A stretch of DNA of 64,000 bases from Capsulimonadaceae bacterium (GTDB taxonomy: Bacteria; Armatimonadota; Armatimonadia; Armatimonadales; Capsulimonadaceae), in assembly GCA_031292625.1 (NCBI GenBank), contig JARLGU010000065.1, positions 1 through 64,000 of the forward strand, given 5' to 3'. Shown here piece by piece: positions 1-9,462 of the stretch (the first letter of the stretch is position 1; the number at the start of each line of letters is the position of its first letter). Under the pieces are notes generated by a model. It saw only the letters and a list, made by a program, of their open reading frames with translations, had not been told where the DNA came from and searched no databases. The position numbers were made by a program, and so were the translations under genes.

Positions 1-57
1 CGAGGCCGAGGAGCCGAAGCGGGAGGAGCTTAGGAGCGCTTGGCAATGCGGCCAACA

Positions 58-113
58 GTCTCTCCGTTTCGGAGAGAAGGGGACCCCATTCCGATGGGGT
101 AGAGAGGTCTCCG
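58..113. repeat. Solo copy of a double-hairpin extragenic repeat
   Basis: This stretch holds two consecutive perfect stem-loops, CTCTCC/GGAGAG (60-76) and ACCCCAT/ATGGGGT (83-100). They are joined by GAAGGGG and followed by GAGAGGTCT. The same order (hairpin, AAGGGG-like linker, second arm, AGGTCT) recurs at 11421-11468, 11984-12032 and 32751-32793 with different stem sequences. It lies downstream of the GH71-like gene and could also serve as its terminator. The rest of bases 1-161 shows no convincing gene; a small palindrome GCTCAA-A-TTGAGC sits at 128-140. Confidence 0.5.
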
Positions 114-161
114 AACGCGCGAACCACGCTCAAATTGAGCTATATTTTCATGAGAGGCGAA

Positions 162-3056
162 CTAATCGCCCTTCCATTGCCCCTTCGCGTACAGCGCCGA
201 CACGCTCGCGCCATCCAGAGCGCAACCGATCACCTCAATCTGGTCTATCCCACCGTCGAGCAACGCGCGCTGACCGGCGACTTGCGCAATCCGGATCTCA
301 GGGCCCCAATGCGTCCGCTGGAGCACCGGCGTCCCCGTCTCACTTGACGCGGCAAGCTTTCCATTGACGTAGACGCGCAGTCGCGAGAGATCGTACACGA
401 ATGCAACGTGGTTCCAGCCCGGCGAAAGCGCGACGGCCCCGCTGGCGGAAAGCATTGTGAACCGCTGGGCAACCGTGACCTTGCCCGCCTCGAATGTCGC
501 CTTGAATGGCCCGATCGACAGAATGGACGCGCCGCCTCCACTCGTTCCGCCCGGAGTGCGAACGCGCGCGCTGACGGTAACCGCGCCGTACGGCCACGAT
601 GTCGACCGGATGCGAATCAGCGCCGGCGGACTCAGCTTCACACAACCGCCGCGCCATCCGCTCGGCAGCCACTCAAACGGCCCCTCGATCCGGCCATAGC
701 CGTACTGATGCCCGACTGCGGCGTCGTTGATCGCAACGCCTTCCCCTTCGTCGAGGGCGAGCCGGTAATACGGAATGTCTCCGACCGGCAAATCGACGCT
801 GCGAAGGTCACTGGTTCCATACGGGTTGCGCGACTCCTCGGCGGAGTCATCCACGAAATCGTCGAACGCCCCCTGAGTTTCGACCACTGGCGCCGGAATG
901 CGTTCGCCCGGTGCGACGACGCCGTTTTTCGCAGGCGCTTTCGATGCCGAATCCAGCACAACGGGAAGCGAATAGGCGACTTTGCCGCTCGCGGTCAGGG
1001 CATAGGCGTGGTAGACGCGCACCTGTTCAGCGTAAGGAGATAGCGGCACGGTGCGCTGATAAGCGCCGGAAGCCGGGAGCGGGTAGTCGATGTTCGCCTC
1101 GTTCGTTCCCGTCGTCGCAATCAACGACACTTCAACGGGCTTTCCGCCGACCTGGATCGTTCTGCGAACATTGCCCGCGAGGACGTCGGCGAGCGACGTT
1201 GCAATCGTTTGCGGCGTCCCCTTGACGTCGAGTGTCAGGACGATCTTCGTGTTGGGGCATCCGGTAATGCGGAAGACGTTCCACGATGCGCCCCAGTTTT
1301 GCTGCGAGTCGTAATCCATGCTCGCGGCCGGTCCAACAGTCCGGCAAGCGTCCATGGTCCAATACGGCGTGTACCGCTCATCGATGACGCCGCCGTCCAC
1401 AGCCAGGCGGCAGCGGGTCTTTGCACCGATGTCGATGCGCACAAATTGCCTGATCTGCCCGGCAGGCACGCCAGCAAGCGTATCATCGGCCCGGAAGCTT
1501 CCCGCGCTAAGCTGGCTCTCGGCGAGGATGAGGCGCTTGAGCGGCTCGGGGCCGTTTGCCGATGCCGACACGCTCGCCGTGCGCCCGGCTGCGGGCTTGA
1601 CCGAGAGCGCTACGGTCTCATCCGGCGCCACCCGGTCGAGGGCGATCACCATAGGCCTGAGAAAACGTACATTGTTGTAGCGAAGACGTATGGGCGCAAG
1701 GCGCAGATTCGAGTAGAGCGTCCGCATCTCGCCAGACTCGTGTCCGAATTGGCGCACCGTGACATAGGGAACCAAGACCTCGGTTTTGCCAGCAAGGGGA
1801 GTCGTGTCCATGCGCAATTCGAGGAACGGGTCATCGTTTTCGCTCCCAGTGGTCGCACGCGACGAAAGCGTGGTCACGGTGCGGCCGTTCTGATCGTCGA
1901 GCCGGAAAGAGACGACGTAGTCGCTTGAAACCGTGTTGTGCTCGGGCAAGATGTCGCACTGGAAAAATGCCTGATCGCCAAGAAGCGCCTCGGGCTGGTA
2001 AGCGACGACGAACTTGGGAGCGTCGAACGGGCTCTGGCCGTTTTCGGCAAGCTGATGGCAGTAGCGGATCATCTCGGCGTAGCCGTAAACATTGCGGCTC
2101 GATGGCATCAGCATCGTCTCGTTCATGTCGTTCCACGTAATAAACGACATCTGCTTGTAGCCAAGCCCCGTCCATAATCGCAGCCCGTCCCGTAGAGAAG
2201 TCAGGCCCTGGATCCGGCAATGGATCGCATAGAATTCACGGTTTGAGCAGTCGTATCCCGGCCAAATGTCCGGATAAAAGGTAAAGCTGTCCGCGCGCTC
2301 CTTGAGTCTCTCGTTTAGCGCCAGCGCAACGTCGGTTCGCAAATTGACGCCGAAGTCGGTTGCGCCATCCCATCCGAGCGACTTTAACCAGTCGCCATTT
2401 CCAACGTGCGGCGCTTCGAGCGCAGGCCAGGGCTTGTGTTGGGCGAGGTCGTTGCGCTCGAGCGCAAGTCGGTCGAAGCAGCTGATCGTCGGGTTGAGCA
2501 ACACTTTGACGCCGCGATCCTTAAACACCTGGCGCGCTTTCGCAAGGCCATCGCCCGCGGCCCATTTCACGCCGCCGTAGAAGAAATGGACCTGCGCGCC
2601 GTTGACGCGCGCGATGCAAGGATCATCCGCGTGCTTGACCGCGAAATCCGCGATCAAATTGGCGTTCTTGACCGGATCTGCATCCTGATCGCACCACTCC
2701 GGCGCAATGTAGAAAACCCTTCCGCTCTGCGCCTTAATCTGCTTCGCCGCTTCAAAGTACTCGTCCGGAGCGCAGCCAAGCATCTGGAAGCCGTTGATCC
2801 CAGAATCCAGCGCCGCTTCCATTGTCCGCTGCGCCTGTTTTTCAGCGTTGCCATCCTGCGTGACGAGCGGAACCACATCGGTCTCGACATGCATCACTGA
2901 GAGTGGAGCCTGCGGCATGTAGTGCGCCCAGAAGATTACCGGGACGTTGTTCTGCCCTGGTCCGGGGGCGAAGGGACACGTTTGCGCACAGACCGGAGCG
3001 CATGCAAGAGCGGCGAAGGCGGCAGCCAAAGGCGCTACAACCGTAAAGAGCTTCAT
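162..3056 (-). CDS. Secreted GH71/GH99-like glycoside hydrolase with C-terminal LamG-type domain
   Basis: The product is about 964 residues. Starting at the MKLFTVV methionine gives a clear signal peptide (hydrophobic core, then AQTCPF), so the longer upstream reading frame is rejected even though no strong ribosome site is visible. Residues of roughly 35-350 resemble the GH71/GH99-like barrel (VIFWAHYMPQAP near the start, SGINGFQML, FYIAPEWCD, SFITWNDMNETM), which cleaves alpha-linked glycans in known members. The middle looks like beta-sandwich linkers. The last 200 residues form a LamG/concanavalin-type domain (GWNHVAFVYD, RVYVNGKLAAS), likely carbohydrate binding. It is the last gene after a GntR regulator and a pseudopilin on the same strand, 40 bases from the pseudopilin. 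Exact family and substrate are inferred. Confidence 0.72.
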   Translation of the reverse strand: MKLFTVVAPLAAAFAALACAPVCAQTCPFAPGPGQNNVPVIFWAHYMPQAPLSVMHVETDVVPLVTQDGNAEKQAQRTMEAALDSGINGFQMLGCAPDEYFEAAKQIKAQSGRVFYIAPEWCDQDADPVKNANLIADFAVKHADDPCIARVNGAQVHFFYGGVKWAAGDGLAKARQVFKDRGVKVLLNPTISCFDRLALERNDLAQHKPWPALEAPHVGNGDWLKSLGWDGATDFGVNLRTDVALALNERLKERADSFTFYPDIWPGYDCSNREFYAIHCRIQGLTSLRDGLRLWTGLGYKQMSFITWNDMNETMLMPSSRNVYGYAEMIRYCHQLAENGQSPFDAPKFVVAYQPEALLGDQAFFQCDILPEHNTVSSDYVVSFRLDDQNGRTVTTLSSRATTGSENDDPFLELRMDTTPLAGKTEVLVPYVTVRQFGHESGEMRTLYSNLRLAPIRLRYNNVRFLRPMVIALDRVAPDETVALSVKPAAGRTASVSASANGPEPLKRLILAESQLSAGSFRADDTLAGVPAGQIRQFVRIDIGAKTRCRLAVDGGVIDERYTPYWTMDACRTVGPAASMDYDSQQNWGASWNVFRITGCPNTKIVLTLDVKGTPQTIATSLADVLAGNVRRTIQVGGKPVEVSLIATTGTNEANIDYPLPASGAYQRTVPLSPYAEQVRVYHAYALTASGKVAYSLPVVLDSASKAPAKNGVVAPGERIPAPVVETQGAFDDFVDDSAEESRNPYGTSDLRSVDLPVGDIPYYRLALDEGEGVAINDAAVGHQYGYGRIEGPFEWLPSGWRGGCVKLSPPALIRIRSTSWPYGAVTVSARVRTPGGTSGGGASILSIGPFKATFEAGKVTVAQRFTMLSASGAVALSPGWNHVAFVYDLSRLRVYVNGKLAASSETGTPVLQRTHWGPEIRIAQVAGQRALLDGGIDQIEVIGCALDGASVSALYAKGQWKGD

Positions 3057-3096
3057 AGGGACATATTCACTTTCGTATATGGGCTTTGTTGGACGA

Positions 3097-3906
3097 CTAG
3101 AAATCGACGGCAGTATCTCCGAAGCAGGCGTTGCCGTTAGCATAATGACGAATGAACACCTTGCCGCGACCGCCTGGGGCAAATCCGCCGGTGCAGGCGC
3201 CCGTCGTCGACGTGTTATCGCCAAGCTGATTGAGATCGCCAAGGCCCGTGGCGCTCGGATCCGGCATCTTGACCCACACCGCGTGCCCATCTGCGCAGGA
3301 TACGTTCATGCCGCCGTTGTGCCGCGTGAGACTCGCTACACGTGTTTGGTTGGTGCTCCAATTGCTTCGCAGCCAATTCCAGTCGTTCGCACATGAACCC
3401 AGGGTGTTCGTATTGCGCGAATTTTCGAAAACAACCGCGTAAAGGGCAGGCGTGTCGATCTGAGAGGAGAGAAGAGGAGCGTTCGCAATGCCATAGCAAT
3501 TGCTAGCGGTGCAAGGCGTGGACGTGTAAACGCGCACGATCTCCGTATTTACTTGATAGTCGATGTTGTAGGGCAAACCGCTGACCATAGCGCCATTGCC
3601 TGACGGACACGTGTAGCTCGGAGTGCTCTTCATGTAAACTTGGAACTGACCAAACCACTCGAATGGCCAGGCTGTGCTCGTGTACAGGTTTGCATTCGTC
3701 GGCGAGAGACCGATCGGAAACGCTTCGTCGTAATCCTGAACATATTGCATGATCGCAAGGCCGATCTGCTTTTGGTTCGCCAGACAAGCGCTCGCGCGCG
3801 CTTTTTCACGAGCACTTGCAAAAACAGGAAATAGAATAGCAGCAAGAATCGCAATAATAGCGATAACAACGAGTAACTCTATAAGAGTAAATCCATATCG
3901 TTTCAT
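3097..3906 (-). CDS. Type II secretion/type IV pseudopilin-like protein (H-X9-DG class)
   Basis: The 269-residue product starts [20 protein letters not shown], a class III prepilin signal with cleavage expected between G5 and F6 and the conserved glutamate at +5, followed by one hydrophobic helix. Near the C-terminus [13 protein letters not shown] fits the H-X9-DG motif common in such proteins of Armatimonadota and Planctomycetes. The start is set by TTGGAGAACACC just before ATG, 20 bases after the GntR gene stop. It probably assembles into, or is displayed by, a secretion pseudopilus at the cell surface. Its place between a sugar-responsive regulator and a secreted hydrolase suggests a role in polysaccharide handling, which is inference. 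Confidence 0.88.
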   Translation of the reverse strand: MKRYGFTLIELLVVIAIIAILAAILFPVFASAREKARASACLANQKQIGLAIMQYVQDYDEAFPIGLSPTNANLYTSTAWPFEWFGQFQVYMKSTPSYTCPSGNGAMVSGLPYNIDYQVNTEIVRVYTSTPCTASNCYGIANAPLLSSQIDTPALYAVVFENSRNTNTLGSCANDWNWLRSNWSTNQTRVASLTRHNGGMNVSCADGHAVWVKMPDPSATGLGDLNQLGDNTSTTGACTGGFAPGGRGKVFIRHYANGNACFGDTAVDF

Positions 3907-3926
3907 GGTGTTCTCCAAAACTTCCG

Positions 3927-5165
3927 TCAGCGACGATAGGCCGCCGGCATTTGCGTCGAGCTTCGCCGAGAAAGTTGAAAGTGCAAACAAAGCCGGCCGG
4001 CATCCGTGCGCCCTTCCGCCGCCGCAAGCAGCATTCCGCCAACTTCGCGTCCAAGCGCCTCTAGCGGCGGACGCATCGACGTCAGCCCTTCTTGACGCGA
4101 TCGCGGATGGTCGTCAAAGCCGATGATGGCGTACTCTCTTCCGGCAAGCAAACCCTTCTCTTCCGCGGCGCGCATATAGCCGAAGGCAACCCAGTCGTTC
4201 GCCGCGATAACGGCGTCGGGCACGCGACCGCCACCCTCAAAATAGCGCATAGCTTGCTCGTAAGCCGCCTGTTCATGGACGCGCAGATCTCCAACAACAC
4301 TTGTGCGCTCGACATATGTGTCGAGGCTCTTGGCGGCAATCAACGTGCTCAGCGAACACCGTTGCGCCCCCGCCAGCGCGAAAGCTTCTCGAGCTCCATC
4401 GAAGCGCTCCTCCACCCAATCGACTGAATAAGGAGACAGGAACAACGCCTCGCGGCATCCCTGCTCGATCAAGTGGCTTGCCGCTTGAAACCCCGCCGTC
4501 CGGTTGTCGTAATAGACGTGCCGCACGGGAGCCAGGATCGACCTAGACGCTACAAATACAAGGGGAACATCCGGATAGGCCGCCATGGCATCCCATACAG
4601 CCTGGTTTATGTCGAAGGTGTAGAACCCCGATACGGCAACGGCCTGGACACCCTCCTGCCGAAGCTGACCGACGGCCTCGAACAGCGTGCGAACCGGGAT
4701 CCCGGCTCGCATCAAATTGGCATAGCGGATCGACGCATTCTGGGCGTTGAGAACTTGCTCGATGTTCGTAATAATGGTGTCGTTCCAGGTGTTCGCGAAC
4801 CTCGACGCGTTTTCGCGAAGATCGAACTCGCCCACGATCCCGAGCACTAGATTCCGCATGGAACTGCCGTTCGTTCGCGCGACCGGCGCCGCCGGTTCCC
4901 TCGATCTCTCTGCGTCGTCTCCTTGAACAAACGTCCCCCGCCCCGATTCCGCGCGAAGCGTGCCGTCCGCGACAAGATTCGTGATCGCGCGCTGAAGGGT
5001 GTTCAACTCGACGTTGTAGACCTTCGCCAGTTCGCGACGTCCCGGTATCTGCTTGCCGACCGGCCATATGCCGCCGCGGATACGCGCCCGAAGATCGTCC
5101 TCGATGCGCTTGTACGCCGGTGCGGAGTACGCCCTATTCTGTTCCGCCAGCCTTCCGTTTGCCAT
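3927..5165 (-). CDS. GntR-family regulator with LacI-type ligand-binding domain
   Basis: The product has 412 residues. An N-terminal winged helix of GntR type spans about 15-80 ([47 protein letters not shown]). Residues 100-400 are a periplasmic-binding-protein-like effector domain ([24 protein letters not shown]-like segment, [11 protein letters not shown]). This AraR-like architecture senses sugars. The gene starts four bases from a palindromic operator that overlaps its own promoter (5169-5223), so autoregulation is likely. It leads an apparent operon with the pseudopilin and GH71-like genes, its probable targets. The ligand is unknown. Confidence 0.88.
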   Translation of the reverse strand: MANGRLAEQNRAYSAPAYKRIEDDLRARIRGGIWPVGKQIPGRRELAKVYNVELNTLQRAITNLVADGTLRAESGRGTFVQGDDAERSREPAAPVARTNGSSMRNLVLGIVGEFDLRENASRFANTWNDTIITNIEQVLNAQNASIRYANLMRAGIPVRTLFEAVGQLRQEGVQAVAVSGFYTFDINQAVWDAMAAYPDVPLVFVASRSILAPVRHVYYDNRTAGFQAASHLIEQGCREALFLSPYSVDWVEERFDGAREAFALAGAQRCSLSTLIAAKSLDTYVERTSVVGDLRVHEQAAYEQAMRYFEGGGRVPDAVIAANDWVAFGYMRAAEEKGLLAGREYAIIGFDDHPRSRQEGLTSMRPPLEALGREVGGMLLAAAEGRTDAGRLCLHFQLSRRSSTQMPAAYRR

Positions 5166-5168
5166 AAC

Positions 5169-5223
5169 GATACCGTATCAATCAGTGATACGGTATCGTA
5201 TCACTGCATCGACCGTATGTCAA
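5169..5223 (-). promoter_or_regulatory. Promoter and overlapping palindromic operator of the GntR/LacI regulator
   Basis: Reading the minus strand, TTGACA (5223-5218), a 17-base spacer and TACGAT (5200-5195) form a good sigma-70 promoter. Two interlocked palindromes overlap it: GATACCGTATC (5169-5179) is the exact inverse of GATACGGTATC (5187-5197), and GTGATACG pairs with CGTATCAC across 5185-5204. The second covers the -10 box and the predicted start of transcription, so bound protein would block polymerase. The leader to the start codon is only about 20 bases and has no clear ribosome site. Confidence 0.7.
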
Positions 5224-5256
5224 GCGGAATTCTGAAAATATTGGAGATGTTCAGAT

Positions 5257-6003
5257 TCAAAGTGGGCGTGAAAGCGCTCCCGCTCGATTGCTGATGATGC
5301 CATCCGGAGCCATCGCGATGACTTCCGCGGCGATAGCGACGTCATCGACGGTCCAGACATGGGCGTCCAGCCCGGCGGCGCGGGCGCGTTCCACTCCGTT
5401 CGCCTTGGCCAGTCCCTGCCAGCCCATCGCTAGGCCGCTTGCGCCGATGCTCAGGGCGGTCTCGACGATCTTATCCCAACGCTGGCGCGCGCCGGGGGAA
5501 TCGTTATCGACCCAGAACAGGTAGTCGGTCTTTATTCCCGGCATCGCCTTCTTGACCATCGCCAATACGCCGGGCGAAAAAGCGATCACGCGGATTTGAT
5601 CGTCGCGCAGGCCGGACGCGGCAAGCGCGCCGACAAGCGCGGAGACGGCGATGGGATAAACATCCTCGGCTTCGTCCTTGATCTCAATGAACAGACGGCC
5701 GTCATCCGGCACAATGGCAAGCGTCTCGCTCAAAAGCGGCAGCCTTTCGCCGATCCACTGCGCGCCTCGCCAGCGACCAGCGTCCAGCGCTTTTAGCGCG
5801 GCCGTCGACGTCTCGCGAATGATGCGCTTCGCGCCCGTGGTGCGCAAAGTGTCGGCGTCATGGCAGACAATCAACTCCCCATCGGCATCCAGGTGCACGT
5901 CGATTTCGACCGCGCGAATCCCGCGCTCCCAGGCCAGGTTCACCGATGCCAGCGTGTTTTCAGGCGCGTCCTCCGACTCGCCTCGATGCGCTACCCAATA
6001 CAT
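5257..6003 (-). CDS. Glycerophosphodiester phosphodiesterase
   Basis: The 248-residue protein hydrolyses glycerophosphodiesters to glycerol 3-phosphate and an alcohol. The family signature is intact: H6-R7 (AHRGE), E15-N16-T17, E33 and D35 in VEIDVHLDADGELIVCHD, and the second catalytic histidine H48. No signal peptide is seen, so it is probably cytoplasmic like UgpQ. The start follows a strong GGAGGAGGG ribosome site; the much longer upstream reading frame overlaps the divergent GH31 gene region and is not credible. It lies upstream of the GntR operon on the same strand, but that operon has its own promoter. Confidence 0.9.
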   Translation of the reverse strand: MYWVAHRGESEDAPENTLASVNLAWERGIRAVEIDVHLDADGELIVCHDADTLRTTGAKRIIRETSTAALKALDAGRWRGAQWIGERLPLLSETLAIVPDDGRLFIEIKDEAEDVYPIAVSALVGALAASGLRDDQIRVIAFSPGVLAMVKKAMPGIKTDYLFWVDNDSPGARQRWDKIVETALSIGASGLAMGWQGLAKANGVERARAAGLDAHVWTVDDVAIAAEVIAMAPDGIISNRAGALSRPL

Positions 6004-6285
6004 TGTCAAGCCCTCCTCCCGTCGAGCGCGCTTATCCGCACTCGGCAGCAGTATAAGCGCACCGGACTCGTCTGTCAATGGCGTCGCCAAGCGCTTCCAG
6101 AAGGTCAACCAGCGCGCTATCGAATCGCGGCGGACGTCCCAATTCGCTGTCCTGCGCAAATTCTCGATTTCCAACAGGCTCCTTAAGACAGGAAGCGGCG
6201 GCCACGATGGCGAACAATACTCGCAACACGCCCACTCGACGCCGGCATCGTCCGGGTCAAGCGCGGCGATCATGCAGGACCACCT

Positions 6286-9200
6286 ATGAACAAAATTTAC
6301 ACCAAGGCCATCCGGCTTGCGATTTACGCGATCGTCATCGCATGCGGAGCGGTCCAGTGCGCCAACGCGGACAACAACGGCGTTGTCACCGTTGGCAAAG
6401 CCCGATTCACGGTAATCGGCCCCAACATTATCCGGATCGAGTATTCGGACGCTGGCAAGTTCGTCGACCTGCCGTCGACGTTTGCGATTAACAGGGACGC
6501 TCGCTGGAGCGGAGCCGCCGTAGTCGCATCGGCGACACAGACGGTCATCGACACGGGAGCGATCCGGCTTGTCTACACGCCCGACGGGGCGCCGCTTAAC
6601 GCGACCAACCTGACCGCTCGGATCAAGATCGGCTCCGACAGCGCGCAATGGGTTCCCGGACAGACTGATCCCGGCAACCTTGGCGGAACGATCCGCACCC
6701 TCGACGGCGCGATTGCGGCAAAATCGCTCGGCAACGGGGCAATATCCCGAAGCGGTTGGGCGCTTATCGACGACTCGGCGTCGCCGCTCCTCGCTGAAGG
6801 TTGGGTAAAAGCGCGGCCGGATAAGACGAATATCGACTGGTACCTGCTCGGCTACGGCCATGACTATCGCGCAGCGCTCCACGCGCTCACGACGATCTCC
6901 GGCACTGTTCCGCTCCCGAGGCGCTACGCCCTTGGCGTCTGGTACTCGCGCTACTGGCCCTATTCATCGACGGAATACCGCGAGATCGTCCAGGAGTACC
7001 GCGACCACGACTTTCCGCTCGACAACATCGTTCTCGACATGGACTGGCACAAGGATGGCTGGACCGGGTGGTCGTGGAACCGCAAGCTGCTCCCCGATGC
7101 CGACGATTTGTTGAACTGGTTTCACGATCAGGGATTGCATGTAACCGTGAACCTGCATCCCGCCGATGGCGTCGCCCCGCACGAGGATCAATACGCGGCG
7201 TTCATGACCGCGCTCGGACAGGATCCGGCGTCGGGGAAGACAGTCCCCTTCGACGCCGCAAGCAAGCCATACATGGATGCGCTTACGAAAACCGTGCTCG
7301 ATCCGCTCACCAAAGAGGGGATCGACTTCTGGTGGCTGGACTGGCAGCAATACGAAAAGACACGGAGCCTGCCGGAACTGACGAACCTCTTCTGGCTTAA
7401 TACGTTGCTGTACGATCAGACCGCGTCCGGCGGGCAGCGCGGCCTCTCGTTCAGCCGCTGGGCCGGATGGGGCGATCACCGCCATCCAATCCACTTCTCC
7501 GGCGACGCCAACACCGGCTTTCCGATGCTGACGTTCGAGGTGCCGTTCACCGCAACAGCCGGCAACGTCGGCTGTTTCTTCTGGTCGCACGACATTGGCG
7601 GCCACATGGGCGGACGCAACGAGGAGTCGTACGCACGCTGGTGCCAATTCGGCGCGACAAGCCCGGTGCTCCGATCGCACTCGACTCGCTCCAAGGAGAT
7701 GGATCGGCGGCCGTGGACGTACTCAAAATGGGCGGAAGACTCGATGCGGATCAGCTTTCACCTGAGATCCGAACTGTTCCCCTATATCTACACGAGCGCC
7801 GCCGAGTCGTGCCGCGAAAGCGTCCCGCTCGACCGGCCGCTCTACTTCGATTACCCCGAGGCCGACAACGCGTACCACAACGGCCAAGAATATCTTCTCG
7901 GCGACAATCTGCTCGCCGCTCCCATCACGAAAGCTGGCGCGGGCGATGGCAAGGTTGCATCTCAGATCGTCTGGTTGCCCTCGGATTCTGCCTGGTACAA
8001 CTGGTTTACGGGAGAACGGATCGCCGGAGGATCCGAGATCCTCGCAACCGCAACAATCGACGAATCTCCGCTTTACGCGCGCGGCGGCGTCCCAATCCCG
8101 CTGCAACCTTATGCCATGCGCATGGCGTCCGCGCCATTGTCGACGCTTGTCGTCCGCTGCTATCCAGGCGAGGACGGCAAAACGGGCCGCTCGACGCTAT
8201 ATGAAGACGACGGCATCACAAACGGCTATGCGCGCGGTGAATCCGCGACGACGAACCTGAGCTATTTGCGACGCGGCAATACGGTTACCGTCACGATCGC
8301 GCCGGCCGCGGGGACTTTCACCGGTCAGCCCGTTCAGCGAGCCTACAAGATTATTCTGCCCGACACCGATCCTGGCGAAAACGCCGTTGCAGACGGCAAG
8401 CCGGTCGCGTGCCAGTATGACGCCGGCGCATTCACCAACGAAATCGATCTTCCGCCATCGTCGATCCGTCAAGCCATGACGCTCACGATTACCGCGCGTC
8501 CCGCGGGATTCGACGCGCTTGCGGTCCTTGCAAGAAACCAGCGATTGGAAGCAATCGGCGGCAAGGCGCTTGACGGAGACACGCTTGGCGACGTGCTGGA
8601 CACGCACGCGTTTCGCGATCTCGATCCGAGCAGCCGCGAGGAAGCGCTCGCCGTTTTCGGCATCGGCGTGGTCCGCCACAACGAGCAGAATTACTTGTAC
8701 GGACAAGACGAGCCGGCATACGCGTTCGTACATCCGATGACAGTCGACCATGACGAACTAACGTACACCCCGCAAGTCTCCATGATGGACCAGAACACCA
8801 AGCCCTTCACCACGACGCGGACCGGATGCTTTGAGTTCCCCGCCGGGGCAGGCACGACGCTTGTTAGCGGAACCGCCAAAGGAAAGCCGTTCTCGCTGCT
8901 TTATTCCTGGCTGCCTCTCGACAGCGACCACGATCTTGCGCGCAAGGCTCACGTAACGGTCAGCTCGACGCAAGAAGGTTACGGCGCCGCGGGGATCAAT
9001 GATGGCGTCATCGACGGCTATCCGGGAAACAAGGCGCGCGAATGGGCGAGCAACGGCGAAAAGGCCGGAGCGTGGGCCCGGCTCGAATGGGGCGCACCGG
9101 TTGAATTGAACGCCATCGCACTGTACGATCGGCCCAATACAGTCGACCAGGTCACAAGCGGAACTATCGAATTCAGCGACGGCTCGTCCCAGACCTTTGG

Positions 9201-9351
9201 CGCGCTGCCCGACGGCGGACAGATGCCGCTAATCGTCACGTTCAGCCCTCGAACCGTAAGTTGGTTTAAAGTCACGATTGGCGGCGTGAAGCCGCGTACT
9301 GAAAACGCTGGTTTCGCGGAGATCGCAGCGTATGGCCGGGCGGTCAAGTAA
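6286..9351 (+). CDS. Secreted GH31 alpha-glucosidase/alpha-xylosidase-like enzyme with F5/8C domain
   Basis: The product has 1021 residues with a signal peptide (IRLAIYAIVIACGAVQCANA). The GH31 barrel contains the expected nucleophile D352 in FWWLDWQQ and a probable acid/base D407 in HFSGDANTG, plus the upstream LDNIVLDMDWHKDGWTGWSW segment. A beta-sandwich follows the barrel. The C-terminal 140 residues resemble a discoidin F5/8C (CBM32-like) module (AREWASNGEKAGAWARLEW, IALYDRPN), likely for glycan binding. AGGACCACCT precedes the ATG. It is an exo-acting alpha-glycosidase of the periplasm or cell surface; the precise sugar cannot be told from sequence. The sodium:solute symporter downstream may take up the product. 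Confidence 0.9.
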   Translation: MNKIYTKAIRLAIYAIVIACGAVQCANADNNGVVTVGKARFTVIGPNIIRIEYSDAGKFVDLPSTFAINRDARWSGAAVVASATQTVIDTGAIRLVYTPDGAPLNATNLTARIKIGSDSAQWVPGQTDPGNLGGTIRTLDGAIAAKSLGNGAISRSGWALIDDSASPLLAEGWVKARPDKTNIDWYLLGYGHDYRAALHALTTISGTVPLPRRYALGVWYSRYWPYSSTEYREIVQEYRDHDFPLDNIVLDMDWHKDGWTGWSWNRKLLPDADDLLNWFHDQGLHVTVNLHPADGVAPHEDQYAAFMTALGQDPASGKTVPFDAASKPYMDALTKTVLDPLTKEGIDFWWLDWQQYEKTRSLPELTNLFWLNTLLYDQTASGGQRGLSFSRWAGWGDHRHPIHFSGDANTGFPMLTFEVPFTATAGNVGCFFWSHDIGGHMGGRNEESYARWCQFGATSPVLRSHSTRSKEMDRRPWTYSKWAEDSMRISFHLRSELFPYIYTSAAESCRESVPLDRPLYFDYPEADNAYHNGQEYLLGDNLLAAPITKAGAGDGKVASQIVWLPSDSAWYNWFTGERIAGGSEILATATIDESPLYARGGVPIPLQPYAMRMASAPLSTLVVRCYPGEDGKTGRSTLYEDDGITNGYARGESATTNLSYLRRGNTVTVTIAPAAGTFTGQPVQRAYKIILPDTDPGENAVADGKPVACQYDAGAFTNEIDLPPSSIRQAMTLTITARPAGFDALAVLARNQRLEAIGGKALDGDTLGDVLDTHAFRDLDPSSREEALAVFGIGVVRHNEQNYLYGQDEPAYAFVHPMTVDHDELTYTPQVSMMDQNTKPFTTTRTGCFEFPAGAGTTLVSGTAKGKPFSLLYSWLPLDSDHDLARKAHVTVSSTQEGYGAAGINDGVIDGYPGNKAREWASNGEKAGAWARLEWGAPVELNAIALYDRPNTVDQVTSGTIEFSDGSSQTFGALPDGGQMPLIVTFSPRTVSWFKVTIGGVKPRTENAGFAEIAAYGRAVK

Positions 9352-9431
9352 GGCGGTCTGAGCCTGGGAATGTGACAAAATCCTGTCGAAGACGCTCAAA
9401 TAGAGTTATCAAAGACACCTCTTCCGTTGCT

Positions 9432-9448
9432 GCCGATCGTTGATCGGC
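9432..9448 (+). promoter_or_regulatory. Perfect hairpin directly before the symporter ribosome site
   Basis: GCCGATC and GATCGGC form a 7-bp stem with a three-base loop. Two bases later comes the AAAGGA ribosome site of the symporter gene (ATG at 9463). Such placement could be an operator palindrome or an RNA hairpin tuning translation. No known regulator family is recognised. Confidence 0.35.
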
Positions 9449-9462
9449 GAAAAGGACAATAC

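Noticed and set aside
408-1928. Several plus-strand frames over 200 codons
   Set aside because: They lie opposite the GH71-like gene and have Arg-rich, low-information translations.
6004-6882. N-terminal extension of the glycerophosphodiester phosphodiesterase
   Set aside because: The 541-codon frame runs through the divergent gap into the GH31 gene; the GGAGGAGGG-preceded start gives a normal-length enzyme.
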